A stretch of 64,000 bases of DNA from Eustoma russellianum (lineage: Eukaryota; Streptophyta; Magnoliopsida; Gentianales; Gentianaceae), in assembly GCA_036186865.1 (NCBI GenBank), contig AP025056.1, forward strand, positions 32,278,398 to 32,342,397, given 5' to 3'. Position 1 is the stretch's first letter. The number at the start of each line of letters is the position of its first letter. A model generated the notes under the pieces. It was not told where the DNA came from and did no database searches. It saw only the letters and a program-made list of their open reading frames with translations. A program made the translations under genes and the position numbers. Below, piece after piece: positions 10,522 through 22,281 of the stretch.

Positions 10522-12066
10522 GTATGCCTAACTGCCCATTTAACTAAGAAGCACCTACATTGTTTATTATCTAAGTATAAATGAGCATACTAAAGGTCGA
10601 ATTAGAGCAACGCAATAAAGAACCTCAGGAAAGATTCTTACATAGCCATTAATACACGGACAAAGAAGATAACAAGGGTAGCAAAATCGAAGCATACGTT
10701 ACCAAGTCAGGTCAGCACCCTGATGGTCGAAACTCAGCAAGGCTTCAATAAAAGATAAATACTGGTTATCTAGGACCAATGATTTGTCTGACCTGCTTCG
10801 GGAAACACAAGCAATGACAAAAGCGGAGTTGCAAATTGGATACTTCCAACTGAAGAATCAAGACTGAGGATGTATATGAACCCTATATAGGAAATGTCAT
10901 AGGCATCCCGAAATCATTAGGATTGACAAATGTCTTGCTACGTTAATGGATCATACCCCATGGGTATTTAATAAGCTGGTTTAAAATCCTTCTCTAACTA
11001 ATACAAAGTAGAGAGGAAAAAAGGGAATATCCCGTGAGATATAACCCTTTATAGTTGGACGGGAAATTACAAGCTGAGAGTATTTAACGCACTCTAGCAG
11101 TAACGATATGACGTGACAGAATTCCGCCTAGCTCGGTAATCCAAATAATGTATGTGTACCGAATAAATAGGGATACCTTTATGTTTTGAAACAGAAAACA
11201 CATATTTTGTGAAAAGCGAGAAACCCTCGAAAGGTCATAAGATTTAAGGAAAGGATTACGATTCTGGATTCGATTACTACAATGATAGTATATCGACGAA
11301 ACAAGATGAGTTTGGTAGGACTTGACCAAAGATTTAGAGTTCACCGTTCTAGAAAGTACATTCTCCAACTAAGGTATGAATCATCAAACATGAATTCTAG
11401 GAGAGCAATTTTGAACACTGATCGATACGAATATATACGAAGTATAGCTAGCACGTGTTTACACAGAGATGATTACAAAAGGTGAGCGCATGATTTATAG
11501 ACTGGAATTAAGGATCTCTATCATGTTCTGCATATTTAACGAAGAGAAGGAAATCTTAATATTACATGATCACCATTGTCGACCTAGAAGGAATATCATC
11601 ATCAGCACATAAGCATCGAGATTGGAGGTGCTTAAGACATGAGGAGGATAATATCCTTAGAAAATAAAGGATATGTCCTAACGTAAACTCTAGGAAAGGC
11701 TAAACAAAGTAGTTGCTAGGGAACTAGAAAGATATTTCACTATGTCTTACCTACCAAAGGATAAGGACGGGACATCAAAGACCCGCAATTTTGTTGCAAC
11801 CCATTCAGACTCCAAGAGAAAATGGAATCATGTCACTGTAGATTTCGTGAGTATCGTGTCAAGTACAAAGAATGGACAGGTTACTAGTGAGTGATAAGAC
11901 GATCGTCTGACGGAGTCCACCATTTGGGTAACCTCACAAACACGGTACGGAAGGAAATGCCAATCTCCACGTTAGTAGGATGGACTCGCAAATCGAAGAA
12001 GCATGAAAGGAGTCATACCATGTCCCTTGGTTAGTACTCTTAAGTTTCGAGGACGAAACTTTTAAT
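10522..12066 (+). pseudogene. Tekay-A pol remnant, almost erased
   Basis: About 1.5 kb stands where more than 3 kb of protease, RT, RNase H and integrase is expected. The only piece I can place is an integrase-core-like stretch near 11815-11880, corresponding to the Trp-x-His-Val-Thr-x-Asp-Phe-Val segment of Tekay-C integrase. The final bases (12045-12062) keep the AAGTTTCGAGGACGAAAC motif that precedes the polypurine tract. The short frames at 11084-11485 match nothing I recognise. Large deletions plus decay are the simplest explanation; a non-autonomous derivative is an alternative. Confidence 0.6.
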
Positions 12067-12357
12067 AAGGGGGGAGGATGTTGTACCCCGTGAAAAATCG
12101 TACTAAACTAGGACCCGTATGCTGCGACGTAATAAGTAAGCTCTTCAAGTTGCGTTTTATTAAGTTACCTTAGTGTTTCTGTATCTAAACTTTCTCTGAG
12201 ATAGGTGTAACATAATTATACAAACGGATGTCGTAAAGCGCGTGAAATGGCCATCTAGCCCTCCAAGACTTAGCTAATTCGGTTAGTGGGCCTTGGAGGA
12301 TCTTGGAATAATTTCCATTTCATAAGAAGTTTAGCCCAAGTAGTTTCCTCAAAGCAA
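12067..12357 (+). repeat. Tekay-A polypurine tract and truncated 3' LTR
   Basis: The G-rich tract at 12068-12078 primes plus-strand synthesis in LTR elements. The LTR starts at 12079 and matches 4881-5159 closely, then stops at 12357 in the shared TCAAAGCAA. The remaining ~4.3 kb of the LTR is missing and EPRV sequence follows. Truncation by recombination or break repair is inferred. Confidence 0.85.
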
Positions 12358-12606
12358 AAGGATATACAAATAATCTCTTATTCAAACTACACATATGGAG
12401 AATTAAAAATTCAGTTTGAATAAAGTATTTTGCAAAAGGATGTTAAAAATTTAGCTTCAAAACAAATATTTGCTAGATGGCAAGCTTTATTAAGTATTTA
12501 TGATTTTGATATTGAATATATAAAAGGAGATACAAATTTTGTTCCCGACTTTCTGACCAGAGAATTCCTCCAAAACAGACATAATGCCGAGGAAGTCAAA
12601 GGATAA
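12358..12606 (+). pseudogene. EPRV RNase H C-terminus, with capsid filler
   Basis: 12366-12405 repeats 40 bases of the capsid region (4579-4618). The sequence then jumps to the C-terminal part of a caulimovirid reverse transcriptase/RNase H: a frame from about 12430 to a TAA at 12604-12606 with the Arg-Trp-Gln...Tyr-Asp-Phe...Ile-Lys-Gly...Asp-Phe-Leu pattern that closes RNase H in this family. Protease, RT and the catalytic part of RNase H are absent. The short capsid copy at the junction looks like filler DNA from template switching. Confidence 0.75.
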
Positions 12607-13738
12607 AGGAAAGCTTCCGCCAATAACGACAATACTATCCCACGAAAAACGTGGGTAGATAAGGTTGAAGAAGATGAAGATCTTCTTCAAAAAACCCCAA
12701 TAGCTGCAGTTCCAATTTCCCAAATATCTTAAATAAAACACCAATATCCATTATTGAAAGCCTATCCAATAGTTCAGAATTTCAAGCATTGCATGAAAAA
12801 TTCAATATACCAAAAACTACAGAAATAGCTGAAACCTCATCATCAGCAATATCTAAACCTAAGCCATCCACTTCAATAACCCAAAACCCAAATAAAGTCT
12901 TCAAACCCCAATCCACAGAGGTGATGAGCAAAATGCCTACATATAAAAAGGCTGTGCAAACAACGCAGTTTGTGGAAAAATCATTCTATCAATATATTGC
13001 TGCTATAGAAAATTCATATTATGATACTAATCCCCTATTTGCCTTACAAAGTTATTTTGGAAAAGAATTTTTCTATAAATCATGGAATATTGCGAAAAAC
13101 ACAGAAGATGTTGATAATGACAAATCCTGTTGAAATAAAACATCATTTTTATAAAGAAAATACTGAGTATGCCTTCTCCAACTTTAAAATAGTGTCTATA
13201 ATGACACCGGAGCAATGGAAAAAACAATTTGGATCTTTCTCCGAGGAAATTGATTTTCCTGCAGGATATAATTCAAATTTATTTTCAAATGTCTCTTTTA
13301 ATTATTGGGATTACCAAACAAGCTTGGTATAATTCCCTATATTTTCAAAACTCCAGGGGTTCACACACCTGGTTGATATTTTCTGATACTAGGAAAATAA
13401 CGCCGAGAAATATTCCATACTGGTTCGTAGCATGGTGGGATCATTTTGGATCTTGCGCAGAATATTTGAATGATGCAGTGAGACCATCACTACAAGTATT
13501 TACGAAGATGTATTCTCCAACAGATGAAGAGAAGATATTTTCAGAAATGATGATATTTCGTATGAAGTTCTATTTACCATGGGTATTCCAAGGGAGAGCA
13601 GAATATACTCCAAATACAAAAGTTCCCTTAATAAAAAGAAAATTTTATATCAAATGGTGGACATCATTCAATATTCCAGATTCCATTTACCCTCACAAAG
13701 TTATGGAACAAATAAAGACATGGAATGCACAAAAATAA
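12584..13738 (+). pseudogene. EPRV second ORF (unknown function), frameshifted
   Basis: An ATG at 12584 overlaps the end of the RNase H frame, opening 24 codons rich in Lys before a stop. Related frames then run 12789-13133, 13021-13332 and 13229-13738, with shifts near 13120 and 13330. The product would be about 370 residues: a Ser/Pro/Thr-rich N-terminal third and an aromatic-rich C-terminal two thirds with many Trp, Tyr and Phe. A second ORF downstream of RT/RNase H is a feature of many florendoviruses. I know no function for it and see no catalytic motif. Confidence 0.6.
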
Positions 13739-14062
13739 ATGGCGGATAACAGAAAGACAATAAATACACCAGTGTAGCCCGGACATGAACAATTTTTGCT
13801 ACATAAATCAAGGATGCAATCTCAGCTTGCAATGGCAAAAGGACCCTAAAGAAATGCAGAATATTTTGATGAAATTTGCTCCTTTATTACAAGAAGCAAA
13901 ACCATCATCATCTTCAAGATCAAAAAATGCAGTTGACGAAGACATTGATTTGATAGTATAGATTGATCATTGTAATATTTGTAATATTTGTAATATTTGT
14001 ATATTGATATTTCAATGATGTAATACTTGTTATATCTCTGATATATATATATATATATATAT
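13739..14062 (+). other. EPRV 3' intergenic region ending in a TA array
   Basis: A short Gln/Asn-rich coding tail (to about 13960) is followed by three TTTGTAATA-type repeats near 13970-14000 and a pure TA run at 14041-14062. The next bases belong to the Tekay-B LTR. A TA array at a florendovirus border fits the reported preference of such insertions for TA-rich sites (from memory). No gene is seen. Confidence 0.6.
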
Positions 14063-14575
14063 AAACGCACCACATACAACATGCTTATACATATAAACCA
14101 TCAATTATTCAACCAAAAATCCATTCATAATTCACATATGATAAACTTAATATAATTGGTTGTGGGAATTCTACATAGAGGGGATGGATACTTACCTTTG
14201 GATTGGAGGGTTGCCTAGGTTCTTCTTTCCCTTCTTTTCTTCCTTCTTCCTTTCTCTTTTCTCTCTTTCTCTCCCTCTCTTTTACCTCTCGGATGGTGCT
14301 AGGAATGTGTGTGTGTAAACATCCACATGGAAATTGTGAGGGGAGGATTCATATGTTTTTTTTCTTATAATGAGGGAGTTGGTACATTGTGGCCGGTTGT
14401 GGGGGAGTGGGGGAGGGAAATGGAAAGAGGATTGAGGGAGTAGTTAGTGGGGTTTTTATTGCCCCCTAAAATGCCGATCCTCTTTTTTGTTACATGTGTG
14501 CATATGTATTTATAATTTATTGTATTTATATATATTACTAATTACTTATAACTTGCGCCCATTATATATTCTCAC
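14063..14575 (-). repeat. Tekay-B 3' LTR, 5' portion only
   Basis: It lies downstream (minus strand) of the pol end motif GAGGAC at 14588-14600. It contains a TATA-like stretch near 14515-14535, CT/GA-rich leader-like sequence (14220-14290), and at 14195 the donor context CCAAAG/GTAAGT matching the Tekay-C leader. It ends against the TA run that borders the EPRV. No coding content is seen. Confidence 0.65.
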
Positions 14576-14587
14576 CCATACAATAGT

Positions 14588-17500
14588 TTTGTCCTCGAAA
14601 CTTACATACCTTATTCGAAATGATGGCGGTAGCGCTTGTGCATTTGCTCCCCAAGTTCCCAAGTCGCCTTGAATTCTGTGTGATTAGTCCACTGAACTTT
14701 GACATATGGAATCACCCTGCATCTCAACACCTGATCCTTCCGATCCACTATTCTGACTGAGGTCTCCTCATGCGTAACATCACTTCTAACTCGCAGGTCT
14801 CATGCCTCAAGCACATGACTAGGGTCCGGAACATATCTCCTCAACTTCAAGACGTAGAAGACATTATGTACCTATGCCAATGGCGGGGGTAGAGTAAGTC
14901 TATATGCCATGTGTCAATCCTCTCGAGTATCTCGTAGGGACCAATGTAACGAGGACTCAGCTTACCTTTCTTTTTAAATCCCATTACACCCTTCATGGGT
15001 GACACCGTAAAATTTTCTCTTTAACCACAAACTCCAGAGGTCGTCTCTTGGAGTCCGTCTAGCTCTTACTCTGGTCATATGCAACCTTGAGTCGAGCCCG
15101 AATAGGCTTTACCTTTTTCTTACGTTGCTCAATCAACTCTGGTCCTATGATAGCTCGCTCACCGACTTCATCCTAATACACAAGGGACCTACACTTATGT
15201 CCATAGAGAGTCTCGAATGGTGCCATGCCAATGTCACCATGATAAAGGTTGTTGTAGGAGAACTCAATCCACTTCAATATTATCTCAGTTCCCTTCGAAG
15301 TCCGATGTACAAGCTCTCAGCATGTCCTCTGGTGTCTGAATTGTCCTCTCTAACTAACCGTCTGTCTAAGGATAAAATGTAGCACTCAATCTCAGCTCGG
15401 TCCCCATGACCCTTCTAATAAGTAGTCCAAAATCTAGAGGTGAATCTTGGGTCGCGATCGGAAACAATACTCACCAGCACATCGTGAAAACTTGCAATAT
15501 TATCAACACATCATCACGAGCTTCTCCATGGTCACCTCACTGGATACTGGCAGAATGTGCGCATACTTCATTAGTCGGTCGACCATCCAAATTACATCGT
15601 TGTCGTTTCTCATCTTAGGGAGCCCTGAAACAAAATCAATTACGATGTGCTCACAGTTCCACTCTAGCATTTCTAACGGCAACATTAGACCTCTGGACCT
15701 CTAATGTTCTGCCTTCACCTACTGACGGACAAGGCATCTACGAATATATTTGGCAATATGTCTCATCATACAGCTCCACTAATAATGCCTCTTTAGATTG
15801 TCGTATATTTTCATGGCGTCTAGATGAATCGACATCTTTGAACTATGCACCTCTCTCAATATCTCCTTTCTAAGCTCCTCAATGTCTGGCATGCACAGCC
15901 TCCCCCGATACCATAGACTATCATAGTCACAGACTTGAAATTCAATAACCTGCTCAGTCCTCAATCTCTCACGGACATCTTGAAGAGTCACGTCCTCTTT
16001 TGGAACCTCCTTAACCAGATCGATCAGATTCGACGTGATAATCAGTGTTGCAAGGGCATTCGCCATGAACTCGACAATATTCAACCCAAACTCTTCAATT
16101 TCCCTCTCCAACGGCATCTACCTGGCTTGACTTGACTTCTGGCTCAGCGCATATGCTACTATGTTGGCTTTCCCTCGGTGATAACTGATTGTCAAGTCAC
16201 AGTCCTTTATCAGCTCCAACCACCTTCTCTGTCTCATATTTAACTCCTTTTGTGAGTAGATACTTCAGACTCTTGTGATCCATGAATACTTCACAGTTTT
16301 CTCCATAAAGATAATGTCGCCAAATCTTAAGTTCAAATACCACTTATGCCAATTCCAGGTCATGAGTGGGGTAGTTTCGTTCATATGGCTTCAGCTGTCT
16401 CGAGGCATATGCGATCCCTCGTCCTCCTTGCATAAGAACACATCTTGCAACAAGGAAGTTAGACCATTGTTGACATACATACGAAATCATATTTACGAAA
16501 TCAAGTACATATACCTAGTCCATTCTTAGACGTGTCGCTGTATATCACAACCCTTTTGGAGCTAGAGGGCTGTGCCAATACAGGTGCCGTGATCAATCTC
16601 CTCTTGAACCTAGCAAAACTCTTCTCACATTCCGCGGTACACTCAAATTTTGTTTTCTTTTGAGTCAGCTTGCTTAGTGGCACCACAATAATTGAGAAGC
16701 CCTCTCGAACTTTCGTCAGTATCCACCCAGAACGAGAAAACTTCTCACCTCCGTCACATTGGTTGGTCTAGGCCATCCAGTGATTGCCTTAATCTTCCTT
16801 AGATCTATTGAAATTCCTTCTTCTGATATTACATGACCCAGGAAGGTTATGCTCTTTAGCCAAATGTCACACTTGTTGAATCTGGCATAAAACTTCCTTT
16901 GTCTAAGAATCTCTAGAACTATCCTCAAATGCTCAGTGTATGACTCCTCATCCGGTGCATATAGCAAAATGTCATCGATAAAAACCACCACAAACCTATC
17001 CAGATGCTCTATGAATACTATGTTCATTAAATCCATGAAGACAGCTGGGGCGTTAGTTAGTCCAAACGGCATTACTAAAAACTCATAATGCCCAGATTTT
17101 GTACGAAAGGTTGTTTTTGCTATGTCTTCTGCCCAGGTTCTTAGTTGATGGTATTCTGATCAGTAGTCAATCTTAAAGAAGACTTTTGAACCCTATACAG
17201 ATGCAATTGGGTCAAGCTTAATCGAGTTTGGGGTATTTTGCATCAAAACATTAAATATATTCTGGGTAGCAGATACTTATTCTTGATGGTAATCTTGTTG
17301 AATTCCTAGTAGTCGATACAGAGTCTCATTCTAATGTCCTTCTTCTTTAAGAACAATACCGGAGCTCCCCATTGTGAGAAACTGCGTCGAATGATTTGGT
17401 CCAGTAAATCCTGCAACTGCTCTTTCAGTTCCTTCAGCTTAGCCGGAGCCATCCGATATGGGCTTCAAAATTAGTTCTGTGCCGGGTAACAGGTTTATTT

Positions 17501-18067
17501 CAAACACAACTTCCTGATTCTGTGGCAGACCTGGCAGCTCGTTTGGAAACACATCCTTGTATTCATTAACCACCGGTATCCTGTCGACAGATGGTACCTC
17601 CTATTCAGCATCCATGACATACATAATAAATCCTTGGCTGCCTTTCCTCAATGCTCTGTACGCCTGGAATGTAGTCAGATATCTCTGTTTTGGCACTTTC
17701 ATAGTTTATAATTTTCTTGGAATGTAATCTCCTTCATGTTGGAATCCTTTATGGTCACCTGTTTCTGGAAATAGTTAATATTAGCGTGATATTTAACCAA
17801 CCAATCTATCCTGGGAATAATGTCAAAATCGCTCATCTATATCAGAATAATGTAGCCGTGAACTTCTGCTCCTCAATCTCTACTCACATCCCTTATACTG
17901 ACGGTGTGATATGATCACCTTATCGCCGGCTACTAACACTCTGTAGGGGGCCTCGAGCCATTCTAGGCAACTTTTTAGGTTCTTAATGAACCTCTTAGCA
18001 ATAACTAAGTGGCCTGCGCCACTGTCAAACAAAACATTCGTTGGTAATTTATTTATTAGAATTGCAC
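14588..18067 (-). pseudogene. Tekay-B pol: protease, RT, RNase H, integrase (broken)
   Basis: Minus-strand order. Protease at about 18067-17500 has Leu-Phe-Asp-Ser-Gly-Ala (17880-18067). RT at 17470-16560 has the Phe-Ile-Asp-Asp catalytic box near 16980-16995 and Met-Pro-Phe-Gly-Leu-Thr-Asn-Ala at 17072. The RT/RNase H junction at 16560-16515 is followed by a 70-bp intron remnant and the start of RNase H at 16444. RNase H runs to 16150. The integrase zinc-binding region is at 16117-15779 and the catalytic-core fragment at 15685-15503. A degraded C-terminus follows to 14600. There are more than eight stops or shifts. Each block aligns with Tekay-C (34318-37755), which supports homology but not function. 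Confidence 0.85.
16445..16514 (-). other. Tekay-B pol intron 2 remnant (RT/RNase H)
   Basis: After ...Gly-Leu-G the sequence opens with GTATATG and runs 70 bases to TTGCAA, where an AG would be expected; the acceptor G appears mutated to A. Removing the 70 bases joins Gly-Leu-Gly to Cys-Val-Leu-Met-Gln, exactly as in Tekay-C, whose intron at the same codon is also 70 bases. Confidence 0.7.
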
Positions 18068-18148
18068 CTAACACAATCCGGGGTTAACTAGCGGTACATA
18101 AATTATAATTAAGACAATTAAACTTATGGAATTTAAACTTAGAGGCAC
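18068..18148 (-). other. Tekay-B intron 1 at the gag/protease border
   Basis: GTGACAG/GTGCCTCTAAG at the donor and GTGTTAG/GTGCAATTC at the acceptor bound 81 bases with stops in the coding frame. Splicing gives Val-Val-Thr-Gly-Ala-Ile-Leu, matching Val-Val-Thr-Gly-Val-Ile-Leu in Tekay-C. Position and phase are identical in the two elements, and the donor is also present in Tekay-A. Confidence 0.75.
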
Positions 18149-18422
18149 CTGTCACCACGTCGTTTGCCTCTTGAGCGTTGGTATCTTTCATCACATGAAC
18201 ACATGCATTGTTCTTTGGCCTCCCTCTCTATTGGCCATCTGTATTCTGTAACGGCCCCGGCCTCTGCTCGGTACACTCCTTGGCATAATGCCCCACCTTC
18301 CCACACTTATAACAAGCATTTGTTTTCTTCCAGCATGCTGCATATGGGACATTGAGGGGTCTGATAGCTGTCTCTAGGCGGCTACTGCTGGGTTATGAAT
18401 GGCTTGTTGAGAAACCGAGGTT
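18149..18422 (-). pseudogene. Tekay-B gag C-terminus with zinc knuckle
   Basis: On the minus strand this encodes a Pro-x-Cys-Pro-x-Cys stretch and then an intact CCHC knuckle (Cys-Tyr-Lys-Cys...Gly-His...Cys) at about 18325-18280. It ends in Asp-Val-Val-Thr-G at the intron donor. It is separated from the rest of gag by the solo LTR inserted at 18423-21192. Knuckles of this type bind genomic RNA during packaging. Confidence 0.75.
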
Positions 18423-18902
18423 TGAATGATTGCAAAATGCATGATTTAAATGTTATGTGATTTTGAAATGCATGATTTAAGTGTTATATGACATGCGTAC
18501 ATGATAAATATGCTTTATATGTTTATATATATCATAGTTAGACTAACGTGCCATGAAGCATTAAAGCTTAAATTTTATGGCAAAAATTTGTTGTGTTTAC
18601 ACTTTTTTCAGGTGCCATGTTAAATGAACTAAACTGTTCATTTAAAGAAGTGCTTAAGGAGACGAACTAAACTAGTTCATTAAATGAAGTGCTTAAGGAG
18701 ATATACTTGAAAATGCCTATTTGTCAACAAATCTCAAAAGGAAAGTTCTTCTCCACTCCATAGATATGTACACGGCTGCATATATATACTTTTTTTTAAA
18801 AAAATATTAGGGAGGGGAATCGAACTCGAGACCCAGGGTTGGGATAAATGCTACTCAAACGCTAGACCTAAAGGTTTTTCGCGGCTGCATATATATACTA
18901 TA

Positions 18903-18937
<35 letters not shown>

Positions 18938-21192
18938 GTTAAAGACAACAACTTATATATTTCTATCCCAACATTTCATCGACACATCATTAACGTACGT
19001 CAACGTCAAGCTACCATATACACATCATTCTTTTGAGTATATACATATTCCAAGTCATATATTCCATGCCATCAAGCTTTCAAAAATATACTGACATGTC
19101 ACAAGTTCGTACACCGAAAATTGCCACATCAAATGACTACCGAACCATCACCGACATCATACTTACCATAAAAGATGACCAGTAAATATACACTTTAAAT
19201 ACACAAACATTTCGTGTACCACATGTCAAATACAACCACAAAGTCATACCATAATTACATATATCAATTACCTATCATTTGCCTTGATTTCTTGAAAATT
19301 TCAAATTCAAATTAGTACAACACTTGGCCGATTTTTGTGACACCCTTTGGATATGAAATTATACATTATGTTATGTATAATATAGGGTGTATAACACATT
19401 TTACATGTCTAAGGGGTTTGAGATAAATTGGAGAAAAAAATCACACAATCGACGGAAGTCGAAAATTCATTTTTCTACATTTTTGAGGGGACGTTTTTTT
19501 GACACTTTGTGACATGTATCTAGACATGTCTTACACATCCAAGACACATCTTGGAGTATTCGAGAAAACAAATTTAAATGATGATTGAAATATACCATGT
19601 ATATGAAGATACTACATCATTATTTGTCAAAATTCAAAAATGGTTTTTAGAACATGCATGCTGAGTTAGGCGGCTGAATGGAACTGATTTGGAGCCTAGG
19701 GTGGAGCTCATCTTGCACTATAATTGATGGAGAATGATAGTATTGATGGAGACCAAGACACACATGGTAAGCTTTCAAAAATTCAAAAATGCTAAAGATT
19801 TCAGCACGTGTCTTATGGCTGATTTTGGAAAGGATTCAAGATGAAATTCATTCCAAAAATTAAGGGGCTATCACACTTATGATTGATTGGCAATGAAGAC
19901 ATTTAAAATTTGAATTGTTTTTAGATTTTTCTTGTTAAATTCCATGTCATATATTATGTGCCAAGGTGGATAAATAAAGACCCTATCATAGAGTGACAAC
20001 AAGGCAAAGACACGTCACTTGTCCAATCACATTTCGCCAAGTAAGCAAAGGCATGTCACAAGACTATACAAGATATCCTCGAAGGGCATTCAAGACATTC
20101 TTCAAGGGAGTATTCAGACATAGGGGGCTGTTAAAAACAGTTACAAAAGCAAGCAATAAGACAAAACACAAGACAAGACTCATTGTCATATTCTATCAAG
20201 TACAAAGCAAGACTTCTCTTCTTCTCCTATCTTCTTCTCTTGCACATAGCCTTAAGCCTATCAAATATACGTTCCATAATCTATATAGGCTTCATTCATA
20301 CCACCCATACACGTTCGATTCATGTACAAGGTTGATCAAGATTTGATCAAACCTTCATTAATGAGGTGGTGGTGTTTTTGTTGATTGTTGTTGTTCTTTG
20401 TAAACGGGGGGACATTAAAGGAGTTGGTGAATAACTCCAGCCACCCTTGTTCTAAGGTGTTTTTGTAAATTAGTGAATACTGAGGAAGGCGTCCTCGAAG
20501 ATTGGAGTAGGTCATGACTGAATCAGTATAAAAATCTTGGTGTCCTTACTTTCAGCACTTTTACTTTCAGTGTCTGTTCTTTTAACGTTTTCAATGCCAC
20601 TGAAAAAATAGCAAACGTTTTTCAATTTTCATCAAATTTTTCAAACACATAGATAAAGGTCTTAGGCTTCATTTAAGAGAAGTTTCAACGAATTTGGATA
20701 AGTATAAGTGATCCAAACGTTCATACTTCTGAGACTAGTGCAATCTGATTTTCAGATTGGCAAAGGTTGAGAACATAAACATGGTTGATATACTTGCCAA
20801 AAGAATTTTGAAAAACTGTTTCAACCCATTAAATTATACATCTTAAGAGACGTTCCATAAAAGTTTCAGATCATTTGGAGTTTCCATTAAATATGAATTA
20901 ATTTTTAATTGAAAGGGAAAGTTTTTAACAAATTGATGGAGTCCAATAAAAAACATCTTTTCAAAGCTTTACTAAAGTTTTAATATGAAAGTTTTATGAC
21001 ATATAGATAACATCTTAGAGTACATTAAAAATTTCATGAATTTTGGAGGTTTAGAACCTGGTCATTTAGTTAATCAAAAACGGGATCTGAAAATAGAATA
21101 TGTTTTCTGAAGTGAGTAATTGGTCATTAAAAGTTTTTAAAAACCAAATTTTCTGCACTCACTATTCAATTCCCCTATAGTGGTTCTATACA
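18423..21192 (+). mobile_element. Probable solo LTR (copia SIRE-like) inside Tekay-B gag
   Basis: The ~2.77-kb stretch interrupts gag cleanly and has no coding domains, beginning TGAATGATTG and ending TTCTATACA. A possible target duplication AGGTT/AGGTC (18418-18422 and 21192-21196) has one mismatch. It contains a CAGTATAAAAATC promoter-like sequence near 20525. It ends in an ATTCAATTCCCCTATAGTGG-like stretch, resembling ends I recall from SIRE-type LTRs. Internal features are a doubled ~34-bp motif near 18455, a doubled ~40-bp motif near 18625-18705 and the SINE at 18791. A short frame at 19993-20346 matches nothing I know. The class call is tentative. Confidence 0.5.
18791..18881 (-). mobile_element. 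91-bp tRNA-derived SINE with 18-bp target duplication
   Basis: Perfect direct repeats CGGCTGCATATATATACT at 18773-18790 and 18882-18899 flank 91 bases. On the minus strand the insert has a GAGTTCGATTCCC segment matching a Pol III box B and ends in an A/T-rich tail, seen as the T-run at 18791 on the plus strand. A weak box A could be TAGCGTTTGAG. Short length, box B, A-rich tail and a long target duplication together indicate a SINE mobilised by LINE machinery; the L1 elements nearby are possible partners. Confidence 0.75.
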
Positions 21193-21998
21193 GGTCCGAC
21201 ATGGCTGATCTGCTGGCTGACGTCACGGCACCTTGATATACCTTCCGAATCTACCACTATTGCTCTCCTTTCGAGACATCTTGTCCTTCTCCTCTGCTGC
21301 CACACTTCGCAAATCAGTCTCAACCTCGGTGACAGGCCTCCAGTAATTCCCTGAAGTTTTTGACGTTGCATTCACTATTCCGGAGCGAATGTCAGAATTC
21401 AGCCCAGTCTCAAATTTTAACATCTTCAACCTAGTATCTGACATAGTGGAAAGAACAAATCTACCCAAAGCATGGAATCTATTAGCATATTCTGACACAG
21501 ATAAACTCCCCGGAGTCAGTGCCAGGGATGCTGCCATCTTTTGTAGCAATGTGGTAGCCGGAACGTAGTACCTCCTTAATTCTTTCCTAGAGTGGTTCTA
21601 AGTCACTGGCAGGGGTAGGTTCAGCACGACACCATTCCACCACTCCTTGGCCCTCCCATCAGAAATGGCATCATTACATCGACCTTGATCTCATCCGATA
21701 CTTGTAACAGTGGTAAGTTATTCTCTACCTCCTTTAGCCACAACTCTGCCTCAGCTGAATCCAGGCCCCCCTTGAAAATCAGAACATGCACCCTTTTCAT
21801 TTCCTGGTAAAAGAAATAGATGCCTAGCTATGGCGGAGGAGGTGGTGGTGGCGGTTGGTTCTGCTGTTGTTGTTGATGGGCCAGCACCTGAGCTATTCTC
21901 GTCAGCGCATCTGTCGATGCCTATGGCAGGACCCCTTGATTCTACTGATCTTTGTTTCTGTTGCGCCTGTTTCCCGTATTTCCACAACGTGGTGGCAT
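21193..21998 (-). pseudogene. Tekay-B gag N-terminal part
   Basis: The likely start is an ATG at 21998 encoding Met-Pro-Pro-Arg, as in Tekay-C. The first part (21987-21751) has lost frame. 21549-21223 gives 108 residues with the gag core pattern Ser-x-Ser-Glu-Tyr-Ala-Asn-Arg-Phe-His-Ala-Leu, matching Tekay-C Ser-Asp-Tyr-Ala-Asp-Arg-Phe-His-Ala-Leu. It ends at the solo LTR border. Confidence 0.7.
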
Positions 21999-22267
21999 TT
22001 TCCGTAAATTGCCTAATTTATTTCATTTTAGTAAGAGTTAAGGGCATTTCGAAAATTTCTCTAAACCAGGCCTACGGAGTCATGAAATTTTTTGAGGATA
22101 TCTCCTATCCGATCTTTTCTTAAGTCTATGATCACAGCTTACAGCTAAAATCAATGCTTAAGTTTACTATCATTTCTTACGGTTAAATCATCGCTTATAG
22201 TTGAAAATCATAACTTAAGTGGAGCTGTACTGTTTAATCCTATATTTCCGAGGCAGATCTAGAGCTT

Positions 22268-22281
22268 GGGCTCTGATACCA
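22268..22281 (-). promoter_or_regulatory. Tekay-B primer binding site (tRNA-iMet)
   Basis: The reverse complement reads TGGTATCAGAGCCC, two bases after the LTR end CGCTACA. The leader 21999-22267 shows several TTAAG/CTTAAG repeats and no gene. Confidence 0.9.

Larger units (their letters stand above)
4881..12357 (+). mobile_element. Tekay-A: decayed Ty3 chromovirus with very long LTR
   Basis: It starts with TGTTGTACCCC at 4881; the same sequence recurs at 12079 as the 3' LTR start. The 5' LTR ends at 9485 and is followed by an iMet primer site. The gag is damaged and pol is reduced to traces. The end of the internal part keeps the family's GAGGACGAAAC motif and a G-rich polypurine tract. The 3' LTR is cut after 279 bp. 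The left flank is EPRV capsid and the right flank is EPRV RNase H, so it inserted into, or recombined within, the viral DNA. No intact target duplication is visible because the right end is lost. The Tekay/Del assignment is by LTR ends, primer site and gag. Confidence 0.85.

Noticed and set aside
18791..18881. Possible tRNA gene because of the box B-like GTTCGATTCCC
   Set aside because: Too short for a tRNA cloverleaf, has an A/T tail and lies between an 18-bp target duplication; a SINE fits better.
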